The notes: generated by a model from the sequence alone, not told the origin. Shown: positions 8,704-17,608, numbered from the stretch's first letter. The stretch is DNA of 20,086 nt from Gemmatimonadota bacterium (GCA_028875335.1 JAPPEF010000168.1:1-20086), one strand, 5' to 3'. A program made the numbers and translations.

Positions 8704-10272
8704 ATGACTGCTGTCTCGTGTCGATGGCTGGGTGCGCTCCTAGGGGCTGGAGCGTTGATGGGCTGCGAGGTAAATCCCCCCCAAATTCCCAGCACCAATT
8801 TCCAGATCAGCATCCCGGTTGCCGACGACCGAACAACGGTTCAGGACTTGGCCGACGAGCGCCCCGGCTTCCTGAAGATAGACGACGAGGGCCTGCTCGC
8901 GGTAGATTTTACAGCGGACTTCAACCACCGCGAAGAAGTTGGCGACCGCCTTCGCGTCGCGCCCGTCTCTGCTGCCTTGGCGGTGCCGATTGGGCCGGCT
9001 GACGGTGCGATTGCCAAGACCGAGGCCCTCGCCTTCGGCGACGACCGCATCCAAATCGCGCACGCGGTCATTGCCGAGGGCGGCCTGACTTTCAAGGCGA
9101 CCAACCAAACCGCGATCTCCTTGCAGATCGAGTTGGTCTTGGACGATGTCAAAAGGCCAGACGGTACGCCCCCCACCTTCCTCATCGACGCGCTCGCTCC
9201 CGGTGAGAGCAAGACGGTGCTCTTTGACTTGGCTGGCGACGAACTTGCTCCGCAGAATCCCCTTGAACTGCGGTTCTCATACCGAGTGCAGGGCGAGTTC
9301 GCAGAGGCCGCCACCAACGAGCTATTGCTGGAGGTCGAAACCGAGGATTTGCTACTTAGCCGCGTCGAGGGGGTGCTCAACGAAGTCATCCTGCCAGTCG
9401 CTCCGGTCGCCCGCGTGGTCAATTTTCCCACGGGCTTAGATCAGATCGCCTTCAACTCGGTCGCCTTAGAGGTCGACCTGACCTCAGGCATTGGTTTCCG
9501 CAGTCGCATTGACTTTCACATCGAGGGCACTAACGGCCATGGCGAGCGGGGTTCCCTGACGATTTCCGAAACATTCCAGCGCGGCGACCCAGATCGCCCA
9601 GTATCGCTGGCCTTGTCGCTGGCCTCCGCAGAGCTGACCGAGTTTCTCAACCTGCTGCCGACCGAAGTCGCGGTCTCGCCGACCGTGCGCATTGGCGACG
9701 GCGAGTCCGTGGAGGTAATCGATTCTAGTCACTGGGTGCAGATTGACCACGTGCGCTTTGCCACACAGGGCTATTTTCAGCTAAAAGAAAACACCCGCAT
9801 CGAGTTCGATCCGATCTTTCGCCGCCTACAGGACGACAATGCTCGCCGCCGCATCCACGCTGGCCTCGACAGTGCCGTTGCAGTTACCGCGATTGAAAAT
9901 CACCTGCCCACCGCCATCCGCGTCAGTCTGTGGGTCGCGCCGAGGGCCGAGGATGTGTACGGCAGCGAAGACCTGTTCACCGACAACGAAGCCAATGGCT
10001 ATCTGCGGATTCCCAAGCAGGGTTCCCTTGCAGTGGGGGCTGGCGAGGTCGGTCCTGAAGGACAGGTTGTGACAAGTGCATTCAGCCACCAACGGATCGC
10101 GCTCTCGGACGAAGACGTGGAGGTCTTTCTGCAGGAGGAAGGCGTCTATACGGGCATGCTGGTCGAGCTGGACAGGACGCCGAGCGAGGTAGTGATGCGG
10201 GGGAGCGACTTCGTCGCCGTAGAAGCTGGGGCGGTGATTTTCATGGAGTTCAACGAGGACTTGGTCAAGTAG
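8704..10272 (+). CDS. Predicted lipoprotein of unknown function, paired with barrel gene
   Basis: I do not recognise the family. The 522 aa product begins with a hydrophobic segment ending in ALMGC, a lipobox, so C21 would be lipidated after cleavage by signal peptidase II. The residue after the cysteine is Glu, not Asp, so under E. coli sorting rules it would not be held in the inner membrane; outer-membrane anchoring is plausible. The mature part is rich in alternating hydrophobic/polar strands with many acidic residues and almost no cysteine, as in stacked beta-sandwich domains. No catalytic motif is seen. The start ATG 8704 is the only one that gives the signal sequence. The stop is 7 bases before the barrel gene, which suggests the two products work together at the outer membrane. 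That is inference from location alone. Confidence 0.8.
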   Translation: MTAVSCRWLGALLGAGALMGCEVNPPQIPSTNFQISIPVADDRTTVQDLADERPGFLKIDDEGLLAVDFTADFNHREEVGDRLRVAPVSAALAVPIGPADGAIAKTEALAFGDDRIQIAHAVIAEGGLTFKATNQTAISLQIELVLDDVKRPDGTPPTFLIDALAPGESKTVLFDLAGDELAPQNPLELRFSYRVQGEFAEAATNELLLEVETEDLLLSRVEGVLNEVILPVAPVARVVNFPTGLDQIAFNSVALEVDLTSGIGFRSRIDFHIEGTNGHGERGSLTISETFQRGDPDRPVSLALSLASAELTEFLNLLPTEVAVSPTVRIGDGESVEVIDSSHWVQIDHVRFATQGYFQLKENTRIEFDPIFRRLQDDNARRRIHAGLDSAVAVTAIENHLPTAIRVSLWVAPRAEDVYGSEDLFTDNEANGYLRIPKQGSLAVGAGEVGPEGQVVTSAFSHQRIALSDEDVEVFLQEEGVYTGMLVELDRTPSEVVMRGSDFVAVEAGAVIFMEFNEDLVK

Positions 10273-10279
10273 GGCGCAG

Positions 10280-11722
10280 ATGCAAGGCAAGGGATTGATT
10301 ACTATAGGGGCCCTACTCATCGCCGGGGCCTACGGGCAGGTGGCCGCCGTTCCCGGTGACGCCAGCCCGCGGGCCATGGCGCTGGGCCAAGCCTATACGG
10401 CGCTGGCCCGGGGGCCGGAAGCCGTCTTTTGGAATCCGGCGAATTTAGCTCTGTCGGACAGCCGCAAGTTTTCCTGGGACTTGCTCGGCGCGGGCCTTTG
10501 CTTGGCTGTCGAAAACAACAGCTTTTCGGTCGCCACATACAACGCCCACTTCACGGCCGCCAACGAGAAGGTCTCTCCCAACGGCAGCCCGTACTACATC
10601 AGCCCAGTAGAGAAAAAAAAGCTGCTCGCCGACATCCCAGATGCGGGTCTGCGCATGAACGGGGATATCGAGCCGACGGTCGTTGCGGGCCTCCCGCTCA
10701 ACGGAGGTGTGGCCTTTGCAGTCGAAGAAGTGCGCTCGGCTATTGCCGTGGGGTTTACCAGTGGGGTCGAGAGCGAGATTCCCAAGGACGTGTTAGAGCT
10801 TTTCTTTTTTGGCAACGAGTTTGCGGAGGACCGCTTGGTAGCCGGCAAGAGCGAAGGATACGACATCAGCGACTGGAATGGGTCGGGGTGGGCCGTGGGT
10901 ACGCTCAATGTCGCCGTTGCGAAGCCGGCCCTGCCTGCTCGTCTCGCGCCCTATCTAAGCGAGTTCACAGTCGGCAGTACGCTCAAGCTCTCGATGGGCA
11001 CGTACGGAGAGATTATCGAATCCGGCGGCACCGGACTGGTAGCCCATGTCGGCGGTGCTGAGGCGGATGCTTGGCTGATTGCCCAGCACGCCAAAATGGG
11101 CGTCGGCGTTGGCATCGACGTCGGCATTGCTGGCCGAAGCAAAAGCCGCAAGACGACCTTCAGCTTCAGTGCGCTCAACTTGCTCGACATGTTCTCTTGG
11201 AATGAAGGGGTGCGCCAAGATTCCATTTTCCTTGCTACTAACGAACTGCGCATCTCCCGTTTTTTGGACGCGGACTCGCGGTCCATTGAGGAAGTATTCG
11301 ACAACCCGGATTTCGACGGCGACGGAGATCCAGACTTTACCAAGCAGATCAGCCAAAAGCCGTTCTCGCGCTCGCTACCGGCCATGCTGCGGTTCGGGGT
11401 AGCCTATCAGGCCAGGCCCCAGCTAACGGTGGTTGGCAATTGGGACCAGGCGTTCAGCTCCAAGTTTGGGATGCGGACTCGGCCGCGGCTGGCCGGTGGA
11501 ATCGAGTACTGGCTGGCGGACTGGTTGCCGGCCCGCATTGGCCTGTCGCTGGGCGGGCGGAGCAGCAGTTCAGCGGTCGGCTTTGCCTTTGGTCCGTTTG
11601 TGCTGTCGTCCATGCAGGTCCGCCTCTTGGAGACCAGCCTAGCCATGCGCGGCGGACTCTTACCGGGAATAGCTAGGGGCACTGCCGTTTCTGTGATGTT
11701 CTTTCGCTTGAGTCTCGGCTGA
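10280..11722 (+). CDS. Outer-membrane beta-barrel protein, PorV/DUF5723-like
   Basis: The 480 aa product starts with a signal peptide (hydrophobic core about 5-18, probable cleavage after the AA at 22-23). It continues with GDASPRAMALGQAYTALA and AVFWNPANLAL (about 26-57), the N-terminal pattern of PorV/PorQ and DUF5723 barrels of Bacteroidetes and relatives, itself distantly like FadL. Repeated amphipathic strands and glycine-rich turns follow, as in a transmembrane barrel. The chain ends in a short strand, VSVMFFRLSLG, rather than a classic terminal phenylalanine. Oddity: a calcium-loop-like stretch, DFDGDGDPDF, at 344-353, probably in an extracellular loop. AGGG at 10271-10274 is a modest ribosome-binding site. 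Exact role (porin, type IX accessory, other) cannot be decided. Confidence 0.72.
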   Translation: MQGKGLITIGALLIAGAYGQVAAVPGDASPRAMALGQAYTALARGPEAVFWNPANLALSDSRKFSWDLLGAGLCLAVENNSFSVATYNAHFTAANEKVSPNGSPYYISPVEKKKLLADIPDAGLRMNGDIEPTVVAGLPLNGGVAFAVEEVRSAIAVGFTSGVESEIPKDVLELFFFGNEFAEDRLVAGKSEGYDISDWNGSGWAVGTLNVAVAKPALPARLAPYLSEFTVGSTLKLSMGTYGEIIESGGTGLVAHVGGAEADAWLIAQHAKMGVGVGIDVGIAGRSKSRKTTFSFSALNLLDMFSWNEGVRQDSIFLATNELRISRFLDADSRSIEEVFDNPDFDGDGDPDFTKQISQKPFSRSLPAMLRFGVAYQARPQLTVVGNWDQAFSSKFGMRTRPRLAGGIEYWLADWLPARIGLSLGGRSSSSAVGFAFGPFVLSSMQVRLLETSLAMRGGLLPGIARGTAVSVMFFRLSLG

Positions 11723-11727
11723 CGGTT

Positions 11728-11746
11728 CCGATTCCCTCGGTTTTTT
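11728..11746 (+). terminator. Weak terminator-like hairpin after the barrel gene
   Basis: CCGA (11728-11731) and TCGG (11737-11740) can pair over a 5-base loop, followed at once by six T (11741-11746). A 4-bp stem is short for an intrinsic terminator, so it may be leaky or chance. Its place 5 bases after a stop codon and before a new promoter candidate supports it. The rest of 11747-11821 shows no gene. Confidence 0.3.
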
Positions 11747-11822
11747 GTCCATTTCAACGCCTTGAGTGCCACAATGTCCTATTCGATGGGCAAAATGTGT
11801 CAAAAGTGGAACATATCGGCGC

Positions 11823-11838
11823 TGGTACAGTATTTGCA
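11823..11838 (+). promoter_or_regulatory. Sigma-54 (-24/-12) promoter candidate for the clpB-degP unit
   Basis: The bases read TGGTACA, then GTAT, then TTGCA. The GG (11824-11825) and GC (11836-11837) are separated by exactly 10 bases, as the sigma-54 consensus TGGCACG-N4-TTGCW requires, with only C-to-T and G-to-A changes that are common in real sites. Transcription would start near 11848-11850, giving a leader of about 32 bases before ATG 11881. Such promoters need an upstream-bound AAA+ activator; an imperfect ATGT...ACAT repeat at about 11792-11812 is one place such a protein might bind. TTTGC at 11833-11837 and GCAAA at 11852-11856 form a small inverted repeat over the start region. Confidence 0.6.
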
Positions 11839-11880
11839 ATCATTTGGACAGGCAAAACCGACTTCTGAGAGGAAACCGAC

Positions 11881-14031
11881 ATGAATACCACCTATGAGGC
11901 CCTCGAGCGCTACGGACTCGATTTGGTGGCGCAGGCGCGCGCTGGTCGGCTCGATCCGGTGATCGGGCGCGACGAAGAGATCCGCCGCACCATCCGCATC
12001 CTCTCGCGCAAGACCAAGAACAACCCAGTGCTCATTGGCGAACCAGGCGTGGGCAAGACCGCGATCATCGAGGGTTTGGCACAGCGCATCGTGCGCGGCG
12101 ATGTGCCCGAGTGGATGCAGGATCAGACGATCTTTGCGCTGGACCTGGGTGCGCTGATGGCCGGGGCCAAGTACCGGGGCGAATTTGAAGAGCGGCTCAA
12201 GGCCGTGCTCGACGAAATCCGCGCCAGCGAGGGCCGCATCTTGCTCTTTATCGACGAGTTGCACACCATCGTCGGCGCTGGCAAGACCGAGGGATCGACC
12301 GACGCGGGCAATATGCTTAAACCCATGTTGGCCCGCGGCGAACTGCACTGCATCGGCGCAACCACGCTCGACGAGCACCGTCGGCACATTGAGAAAGACG
12401 CCGCGCTGGAGCGGCGCTTCCAGCCGGTGCTGATAGACGCCCCCACAGTAGAGGATTCGATCTCGATTCTGCGGGGCTTGCGCGAGCGATTCGAGGTCCA
12501 CCACGGCGTGCGTATCCAAGACAATGCTTTGGTGGATGCGGCGGTGCTGTCCAACCGCTACATCTCGGACCGCTTCCTGCCAGACAAGGCCATTGACCTA
12601 ATCGACGAGGCGTGCGCTGCCATTCGCACGGAGATCGACTCAGTGCCGGCCGAGTTGGACCAAATAGAGCGCCGGGTCATGCAGCTAGAGATCGAGGAAG
12701 CCGCGCTGAAAAAGGAGCAGGACAAAACCAGCGAGGAGCGCCTCGAAAATCTGCGCAAGGAGTTGGCCGACCTCAAGGTACAGGCCGGTGCCCTGCGCGC
12801 CCAATGGGAGGAGGAGCGAGCGTCTCTGGTGGGCGAGCGCGCGTTGCGCGAGGAAATTGAGCAGGTCCGGCATCAAATCGAAGAAGCCGAGCGCCAGTAC
12901 GACCTGAACCGCGCCGCCGAGCTAAAACACGGAAAATTGCCAGAGCTGGAGCGGCAGCTAGCGGCGGCGCAGCAAGCGGTAGAGGACAGTGGCCCGCGGC
13001 TGCTGCGCGAGGAAGTAACTCAAGAAGAGGTGGCCGCCATTGTCGCGCGTTGGACCGGCATTCCGCTACAGAGACTGACCGAGGGCGAGCGCGAGAAGTT
13101 GGCGCGCCTCGACCAGACCTTGCACCAGCGGGTCGTGGGCCAGGATGAGGCCGTGAGCTTGGTGGCCGATGCCGTGATGCGGGCACGCGCTGGCATCAAA
13201 GACGAGCAAAAGCCGATCGGCTCTTTCGTCTTCTTGGGGCCGACGGGCGTGGGCAAGACCGAGTTGGCCAAGGCTTTAGCGCAAGCCCTCTTCGACGCCG
13301 AGGAGAACATGGTGCGCTTAGATATGAGCGAGTACATGGAGAAGCACTCGGTGTCCAAGCTGTTGGGCGCTCCTCCTGGGTACGTGGGCTACGAGGAAGG
13401 GGGTCAGCTAACCGAGGCCGTGCGCCGCAAGCCCTATTCGGTGGTGCTTTTCGACGAGATTGAGAAGGCCCACCCGGACGTTTTTAACGCACTGTTGCAG
13501 CTTTTGGACGACGGGCGGCTCACCGACGCGCAGGGCCGGGTGGTGGATTTTAAGAACGTCGTGGTGATTATGACTTCCAACATTGGCTCGCCGCACTTGG
13601 TCGAGGGCCTGACGCCGAAAGGGGAGATCGCCGAGTCCGTGCGCGAGCAGGTTATGGGCGAGTTGCGGGCGTACTTTCGTCCGGAGTTTCTCAATCGGAT
13701 TGACGACGTGGTGCTCTTCAAGCCGCTTACTTTGGCGGGGATCGAGGAGATCGTCGAACTGCTGATTGACGAGTTGCGCCAGCGGCTGGCTGCAAAGCGC
13801 ATCGAGTTGGTGGTCGCGGCACCGGCGCGGCGGCACATTGCCCACGCAGGTTTCGACCCGGTCTATGGCGCTCGGCCGCTCAAGCGATTTTTGCAGCGCG
13901 AACTCGAAACGCGGATCGCTCGCTTGCTGGTGGCCGGCGACATGCCCGAGGGGTCGCGGGTTGAGGTGGTACTCGACGAAGGCCAATTGGCCGTGCGGCA
14001 CCAGCCGCCGGAAGCGGGAACCGATAGTTAG
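11881..14031 (+). CDS. clpB: ClpB-type disaggregase lacking the N-terminal domain
   Basis: Hexameric AAA+ chaperone that, with DnaK, threads and rescues aggregated proteins in the cytoplasm. The 716 aa product begins at [15 protein letters not shown], the point where AAA-1 starts in normal ClpB (about 860 aa), so the Clp_N domain is absent. First ATPase: Walker A GEPGVGKT 53-60, Walker B ILLFIDE 120-126. A full-length coiled-coil M-domain follows (about 255-365), which marks ClpB and not ClpA or ClpC. Second ATPase: GPTGVGKT 453-460, with MTSNIGS and the C-terminal [11 protein letters not shown]. The short form is not a misread start: GAGAGG lies at 11867-11872 and an in-frame TGA at 11866-11868 prevents any extension. 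No ClpP-binding loop was recognised. Probably sigma-54 controlled; degP follows after 70 bases. Confidence 0.93.
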   Translation: MNTTYEALERYGLDLVAQARAGRLDPVIGRDEEIRRTIRILSRKTKNNPVLIGEPGVGKTAIIEGLAQRIVRGDVPEWMQDQTIFALDLGALMAGAKYRGEFEERLKAVLDEIRASEGRILLFIDELHTIVGAGKTEGSTDAGNMLKPMLARGELHCIGATTLDEHRRHIEKDAALERRFQPVLIDAPTVEDSISILRGLRERFEVHHGVRIQDNALVDAAVLSNRYISDRFLPDKAIDLIDEACAAIRTEIDSVPAELDQIERRVMQLEIEEAALKKEQDKTSEERLENLRKELADLKVQAGALRAQWEEERASLVGERALREEIEQVRHQIEEAERQYDLNRAAELKHGKLPELERQLAAAQQAVEDSGPRLLREEVTQEEVAAIVARWTGIPLQRLTEGEREKLARLDQTLHQRVVGQDEAVSLVADAVMRARAGIKDEQKPIGSFVFLGPTGVGKTELAKALAQALFDAEENMVRLDMSEYMEKHSVSKLLGAPPGYVGYEEGGQLTEAVRRKPYSVVLFDEIEKAHPDVFNALLQLLDDGRLTDAQGRVVDFKNVVVIMTSNIGSPHLVEGLTPKGEIAESVREQVMGELRAYFRPEFLNRIDDVVLFKPLTLAGIEEIVELLIDELRQRLAAKRIELVVAAPARRHIAHAGFDPVYGARPLKRFLQRELETRIARLLVAGDMPEGSRVEVVLDEGQLAVRHQPPEAGTDS

Positions 14032-14046
14032 CACTTGTCGTCTTTT

Positions 14047-14075
14047 TTGTGGACATTGAGAAATATCCGTATTTT
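14047..14075 (+). promoter_or_regulatory. Possible weak promoter before degP
   Basis: The 70-base gap between clpB and degP contains TTGTGG (14047-14052) and TATTTT (14070-14075) with a 17-base spacer. Matches to the sigma-70 boxes are partial. No -24/-12 pattern and no terminator hairpin is visible here, so degP may equally be read from the clpB promoter. Confidence 0.2.
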
Positions 14076-14101
14076 CACACCCTTTTCAGAGAGGAAATGC
14101 C

Positions 14102-15505
14102 ATGCGGAAGTTGTGTTTTTCCCTGTTCATTTTAAGTCTTGCCGCGGCGGGCAATGCCCGAGCCAGCGAGAACATGCAGTTCCTGCGCCAGATGAGCGAT
14201 GGCTTTGCCGAACTCGCCGCGCAGGTCAAGCCCGGAGTCGTAAAAATTACCACGGAGGGCACCGAGGAGGGCTCTGTATTCAGCCTGCCGTGGGGAAGGC
14301 CCTTCCGCGTCCCCGACCAGCAGCGCCGGGGTCAGGGTTCGGGCGTGATCGCTGAATTTGACGGCCAGCAGTACATCATTACCAACAACCACGTGATCCG
14401 CCACGCCGACGACATCCGCGTAGAAGGGACGGATTCGCGCTTCTTTGCAGCCGAGGTGGTGGGCCGCGATTCGTTGAGCGATATCGCCGTGCTGAAGATC
14501 GATGCCGACGACCTACCCACCTTGACAATGGGCGACTCAGATCAACTGCGCGAGGGCGAGTGGGTGATGGCCATAGGCCACCCCTTGGGCTTGGCTTACT
14601 CCGTGACTATGGGCACGGTCAGTGCGTTGGGGCGGGCGCGTTTCGGGCCTGAGTACGGCTCTTTCATCCAGACCGACGCCGCCATCAATATGGGCAATAG
14701 CGGCGGTGCCTTGGTCAACTTGCGCGGGGAGCTTGTGGGCATCAACACTGCCATTCACAGCAACGACGGCGGCAATATAGGCATTGGCTTTGCCATTCCG
14801 ATCAACTTAGTCCAGCACGTAGCCGAACAGCTTATTGAACACGGCGAGGTGCGGCGCGGTTTGCTCGGCGTGCGTATCGACAACTTGGGACCGCTGCTGG
14901 CCGAAGCCATGGGGTTGGACAATACCCAAGGCGTGTTGATCACTAGCGTGAGTCCCGAGCGAGCGGCGGATAAGGCTGGTGTCAAAAGGGACGACATCGT
15001 GCTGGAAGTCGATGGCCAGCCCGTGCATAACGCAGTTGATCTGAGGAGTCTAATCGGGCGCACGGCCCCCGGTGTGGAGGTCGAGTTGCTGGTACTGCGC
15101 GATGGCGAGAAGAAGCGCATTAAGGTCGAACTGGAGGCTCTTACTGAGGAGGTATTGGCTACGTCTGCCGGTTCCCGCGATTTCGACGAGGCGAGGGGGC
15201 CGCTGGGGATAAGGGTAGAGAATCTGAAAGACGAGTGGGCGGAACGCTTGGAACGCTTGGGATACGAAGATGAATCTGGGGTGATGGTCGTGCGAGTGGC
15301 CAGAGGCAGCGAGGCGGCGAAGCGGGGTTTGCGTCGAGGGGAACTCATTCAGGCGATCAAATACAAACAGGCGGAAACCGTGGTGGAAAATGTGGAAGAT
15401 TATGAAGACGTATTGGAAGAAATTAAGCCGGGGGCCGCGTTTATGATGCGGGTGCTGGGAGAGCGGGGGACGCGGCTGATAGGGATGCGGATGCCCGTAA
15501 ATTGA
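14102..15505 (+). CDS. degP: DegP/HtrA-type periplasmic serine protease
   Basis: Envelope protease/chaperone that degrades misfolded proteins in the periplasm. The 467 aa product has a signal peptide (MRK, hydrophobic core, cleavage probably after ARA near residue 22). It continues with a trypsin-like domain with catalytic triad H97 (TNNHVI), D127 (SLSDIAVLK) and S200 (MGNSGGAL), then PDZ1 (about 252-345, starting LLGVRIDNLGP) and PDZ2 (about 370-463). All three catalytic residues are present, so it should be active. The LA-loop region between residues 55 and 75 is short, nearer to DegQ than to E. coli DegP. The start is ATG 14102 with GAGAGGAAA at 14089-14097, the same ribosome-binding sequence as in front of clpB. 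The next gene starts at or just after the stop codon. Confidence 0.94.
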   Translation: MRKLCFSLFILSLAAAGNARASENMQFLRQMSDGFAELAAQVKPGVVKITTEGTEEGSVFSLPWGRPFRVPDQQRRGQGSGVIAEFDGQQYIITNNHVIRHADDIRVEGTDSRFFAAEVVGRDSLSDIAVLKIDADDLPTLTMGDSDQLREGEWVMAIGHPLGLAYSVTMGTVSALGRARFGPEYGSFIQTDAAINMGNSGGALVNLRGELVGINTAIHSNDGGNIGIGFAIPINLVQHVAEQLIEHGEVRRGLLGVRIDNLGPLLAEAMGLDNTQGVLITSVSPERAADKAGVKRDDIVLEVDGQPVHNAVDLRSLIGRTAPGVEVELLVLRDGEKKRIKVELEALTEEVLATSAGSRDFDEARGPLGIRVENLKDEWAERLERLGYEDESGVMVVRVARGSEAAKRGLRRGELIQAIKYKQAETVVENVEDYEDVLEEIKPGAAFMMRVLGERGTRLIGMRMPVN

Positions 15506-15507
15506 GT

Positions 15508-17601
15508 ATGCGCTCGCAAGCTATATGGCATCCGGCCGCTTTGGCCGTATATATCCGTCTCGAATTCCACCTGAGCAGCGCAGCAGCCAAAGGGTTGCTG
15601 CGCTGTGCTGCGAGTGGGCCGTATGAAGTGTACTTGAACGGCGAGCGAGTGGGCAGGGGGTTGGGGCCAGCGGTGGCCGAAGTGGCCATGTGGGAGCAGT
15701 TCGCGTTGGACGCTGCGCTGAGGGAGGGCGAAAATGTGCTGTTGGTCTTTGCCCTAGGCTGCGGCGCAGCGGACTGGTTTCGCGCCGAGGGAAAGATCGA
15801 GCGCAGCGATGGGGCCGAGCAGGTGCTGTACACGGGCGCGCCTTGGCAGGTGCAGCCGGCCGATGCTTGGGGTCCGGCTAGCTATGTAGCCGTGCTGGCA
15901 CCGGCTGAGTGGACCAAAGGGCAGTTCGCGGGATGGCGGGAAGCGGCTGTAGTGGACGGAGCCGAGCCGAGGGATTGGTCGCCGTTGCCCACGGTGGAGA
16001 GCATGGCGTGGGCGCGGGAGGTGGCGGCTTTTGGCGAGGTAGCTAGCGAAGGTGCGCTCGAATGGGTTGCTTTCCCCGAGACCATGCAGACTGCCAAATG
16101 CGTGCGACGGGAAGCGTTCCTGACAGGCGGCAAAACCTACTCCTTGGTGCAGGCAACAGACGCAGCTCGGGCCGCGTACTTGGTTTTAGACTTCAGGCGG
16201 TTGCTTCGCGGATTTCCCCATCTGCGGCTGCGGGGCAAGGCCAGCGCAGTGATTGACCTAGGTTTTGCGCGTGCGGCGGGCGAAGTGGAGTCGCGCTTGC
16301 GCTACGTGTGCCGCGACGGATTGCAGGAGTGGACCGCGCCGCAATTGGCGACGTGCCGCTACCTAGTGGTGCGGATCGGATCGTGTCCAGAAGACATGGA
16401 AATAGACAGTGTCGCGCTGGTGGAGCGGCGCGTAGTTGTCGAGCCGCGCGGGCGCTTTACAACCGTGGGCGAAGATTGGGAGCGGCTGTGGGGGACTGGG
16501 GAGCAAACCTTGGCCGCTAGCCGCCAAGAAGTGTATTCCCTCGGCGAGGAACGGCTCAACTGGGATCAGCTCTACGTTTGGGCCATGAACGATTTTTATG
16601 CGACCGGCAACGTGGATACAGTGCGCGCCGTGCTGGCTGGCAGCGAGATACCTATTGGCGGGGAACAGGCCTGTTTCCACGCGCTGTTTGTCGAACTGGC
16701 GCAGCGCTACAGCGGCGACCGATTGACTGCCGAGCGGCTAGCGGGTCTAGTGAACAGCTTGCAAACGGCCGAGGGTGCGTCGGCGACTTCTGCTGTCGCT
16801 GTGCAGGCTGGGGCTTGGCTGGCGGTCGCGGCCTTGTGCCGACGCACTGGCGACCGTCAACTAGCCATCCAATGCGAGCGCGCCCATCACCGAGCGCGCA
16901 AGGCATTACAAGCCGCTTGGAGCGAAGAGCAAGGGCTTTTTGCCGATGCCGCCGGGGCTGCTGATTGTAGCCGCTGGACGAATGCCTTGGTGCTCTACTT
17001 TGCGTTGGCCAATCCCAGACAACAGGTCCTCGTGGCGCAGCGCCTATCCGGCGGCTCAGCGTCAGAAGGCGATTTGTGGCAGGCGTTTTTTGTCGCCGGG
17101 GCGCTGTGGCGGGCGGGCGCAGATACGGCGGCCTTGGCTTACATACAGAGAAAATGGGGCCGCTTGCTGGCGCGTACGGGACGGACATGGGGTGAGAAGG
17201 CCGGGTCGGTGGCCGCGCAACCTGGACCGGAGAGCTTGCTGGCGGCGCACGTGCTAGGAGTTGCGCCCAAGGCCGAGGGAATTTTGGAGATTCGGCCGCA
17301 GTTGTCCGGGCTCGAACGCGCCGAGGGCGTCGTGCCCACGCCACACGGCGATGTCGAGATCGCTTGGGGCGCGTATGGCGGCGGCTTTTCCGCGCGCCTT
17401 TCCGTGCCGCACGACGGCGAGACGCACCTGTCCGTACCCCGCTGCGACAAGCGCTTTCCCCAAATCGAAATCAACGGCGAGACCGTGTGGAGCAACGAGA
17501 AGGCCCACCCCAATTTCCACGTGCAGGAACTAATCAGCCAAGAGGAGCGGGTTGTGATGGTGTTGCGGCGGGCTGGGCAATACGAAGTGTCGGTGGACTA
17601 G
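15508..17601 (+). CDS. Divergent GH78 alpha-L-rhamnosidase-like protein
   Basis: Best explained as a glycoside hydrolase 78 relative, an (alpha/alpha)6-barrel enzyme that would release L-rhamnose. Seen: an N-terminal beta-sandwich with GPYEVYLNGERVGRG (about 35-49), a helical middle domain (about 320-580) with SLGEERLNWDQLYVW (344 on), TWGE with E563, GPESLLAAHVLGVAP, and a C-terminal beta-domain with EIRPQL and EGVVPTPHGDVEIAWG, typical of the rhamnosidase C-domain. E347/E348 and E563 lie where the family has its catalytic acids, but the SHxWS-type His/Trp segment after TWGE is replaced, and 697 aa is short for GH78. There is no signal peptide, so it should be cytoplasmic. The start is ATG 15508, two bases after the degP stop; TTG 15502, overlapping it by four, is an alternative. 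Activity and substrate are uncertain. Confidence 0.7.
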   Translation: MRSQAIWHPAALAVYIRLEFHLSSAAAKGLLRCAASGPYEVYLNGERVGRGLGPAVAEVAMWEQFALDAALREGENVLLVFALGCGAADWFRAEGKIERSDGAEQVLYTGAPWQVQPADAWGPASYVAVLAPAEWTKGQFAGWREAAVVDGAEPRDWSPLPTVESMAWAREVAAFGEVASEGALEWVAFPETMQTAKCVRREAFLTGGKTYSLVQATDAARAAYLVLDFRRLLRGFPHLRLRGKASAVIDLGFARAAGEVESRLRYVCRDGLQEWTAPQLATCRYLVVRIGSCPEDMEIDSVALVERRVVVEPRGRFTTVGEDWERLWGTGEQTLAASRQEVYSLGEERLNWDQLYVWAMNDFYATGNVDTVRAVLAGSEIPIGGEQACFHALFVELAQRYSGDRLTAERLAGLVNSLQTAEGASATSAVAVQAGAWLAVAALCRRTGDRQLAIQCERAHHRARKALQAAWSEEQGLFADAAGAADCSRWTNALVLYFALANPRQQVLVAQRLSGGSASEGDLWQAFFVAGALWRAGADTAALAYIQRKWGRLLARTGRTWGEKAGSVAAQPGPESLLAAHVLGVAPKAEGILEIRPQLSGLERAEGVVPTPHGDVEIAWGAYGGGFSARLSVPHDGETHLSVPRCDKRFPQIEINGETVWSNEKAHPNFHVQELISQEERVVMVLRRAGQYEVSVD

Positions 17602-17608
17602 TGGCGAT

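Noticed and set aside
11800..12519. 239-codon open frame on the minus strand covering the clpB promoter
   Set aside because: It runs opposite the AAA-1 domain of clpB and has no family-like sequence; clpB is certain.
15240..15262. Short tandem repeat (GAACGCTTG twice)
   Set aside because: It encodes ERLERL in a degP helix; two copies of a 9-base unit are not a meaningful repeat.
16652..17344. 230-codon open frame on the minus strand
   Set aside because: Pro/Arg/Ala-rich shadow of the rhamnosidase-like gene, no motif.
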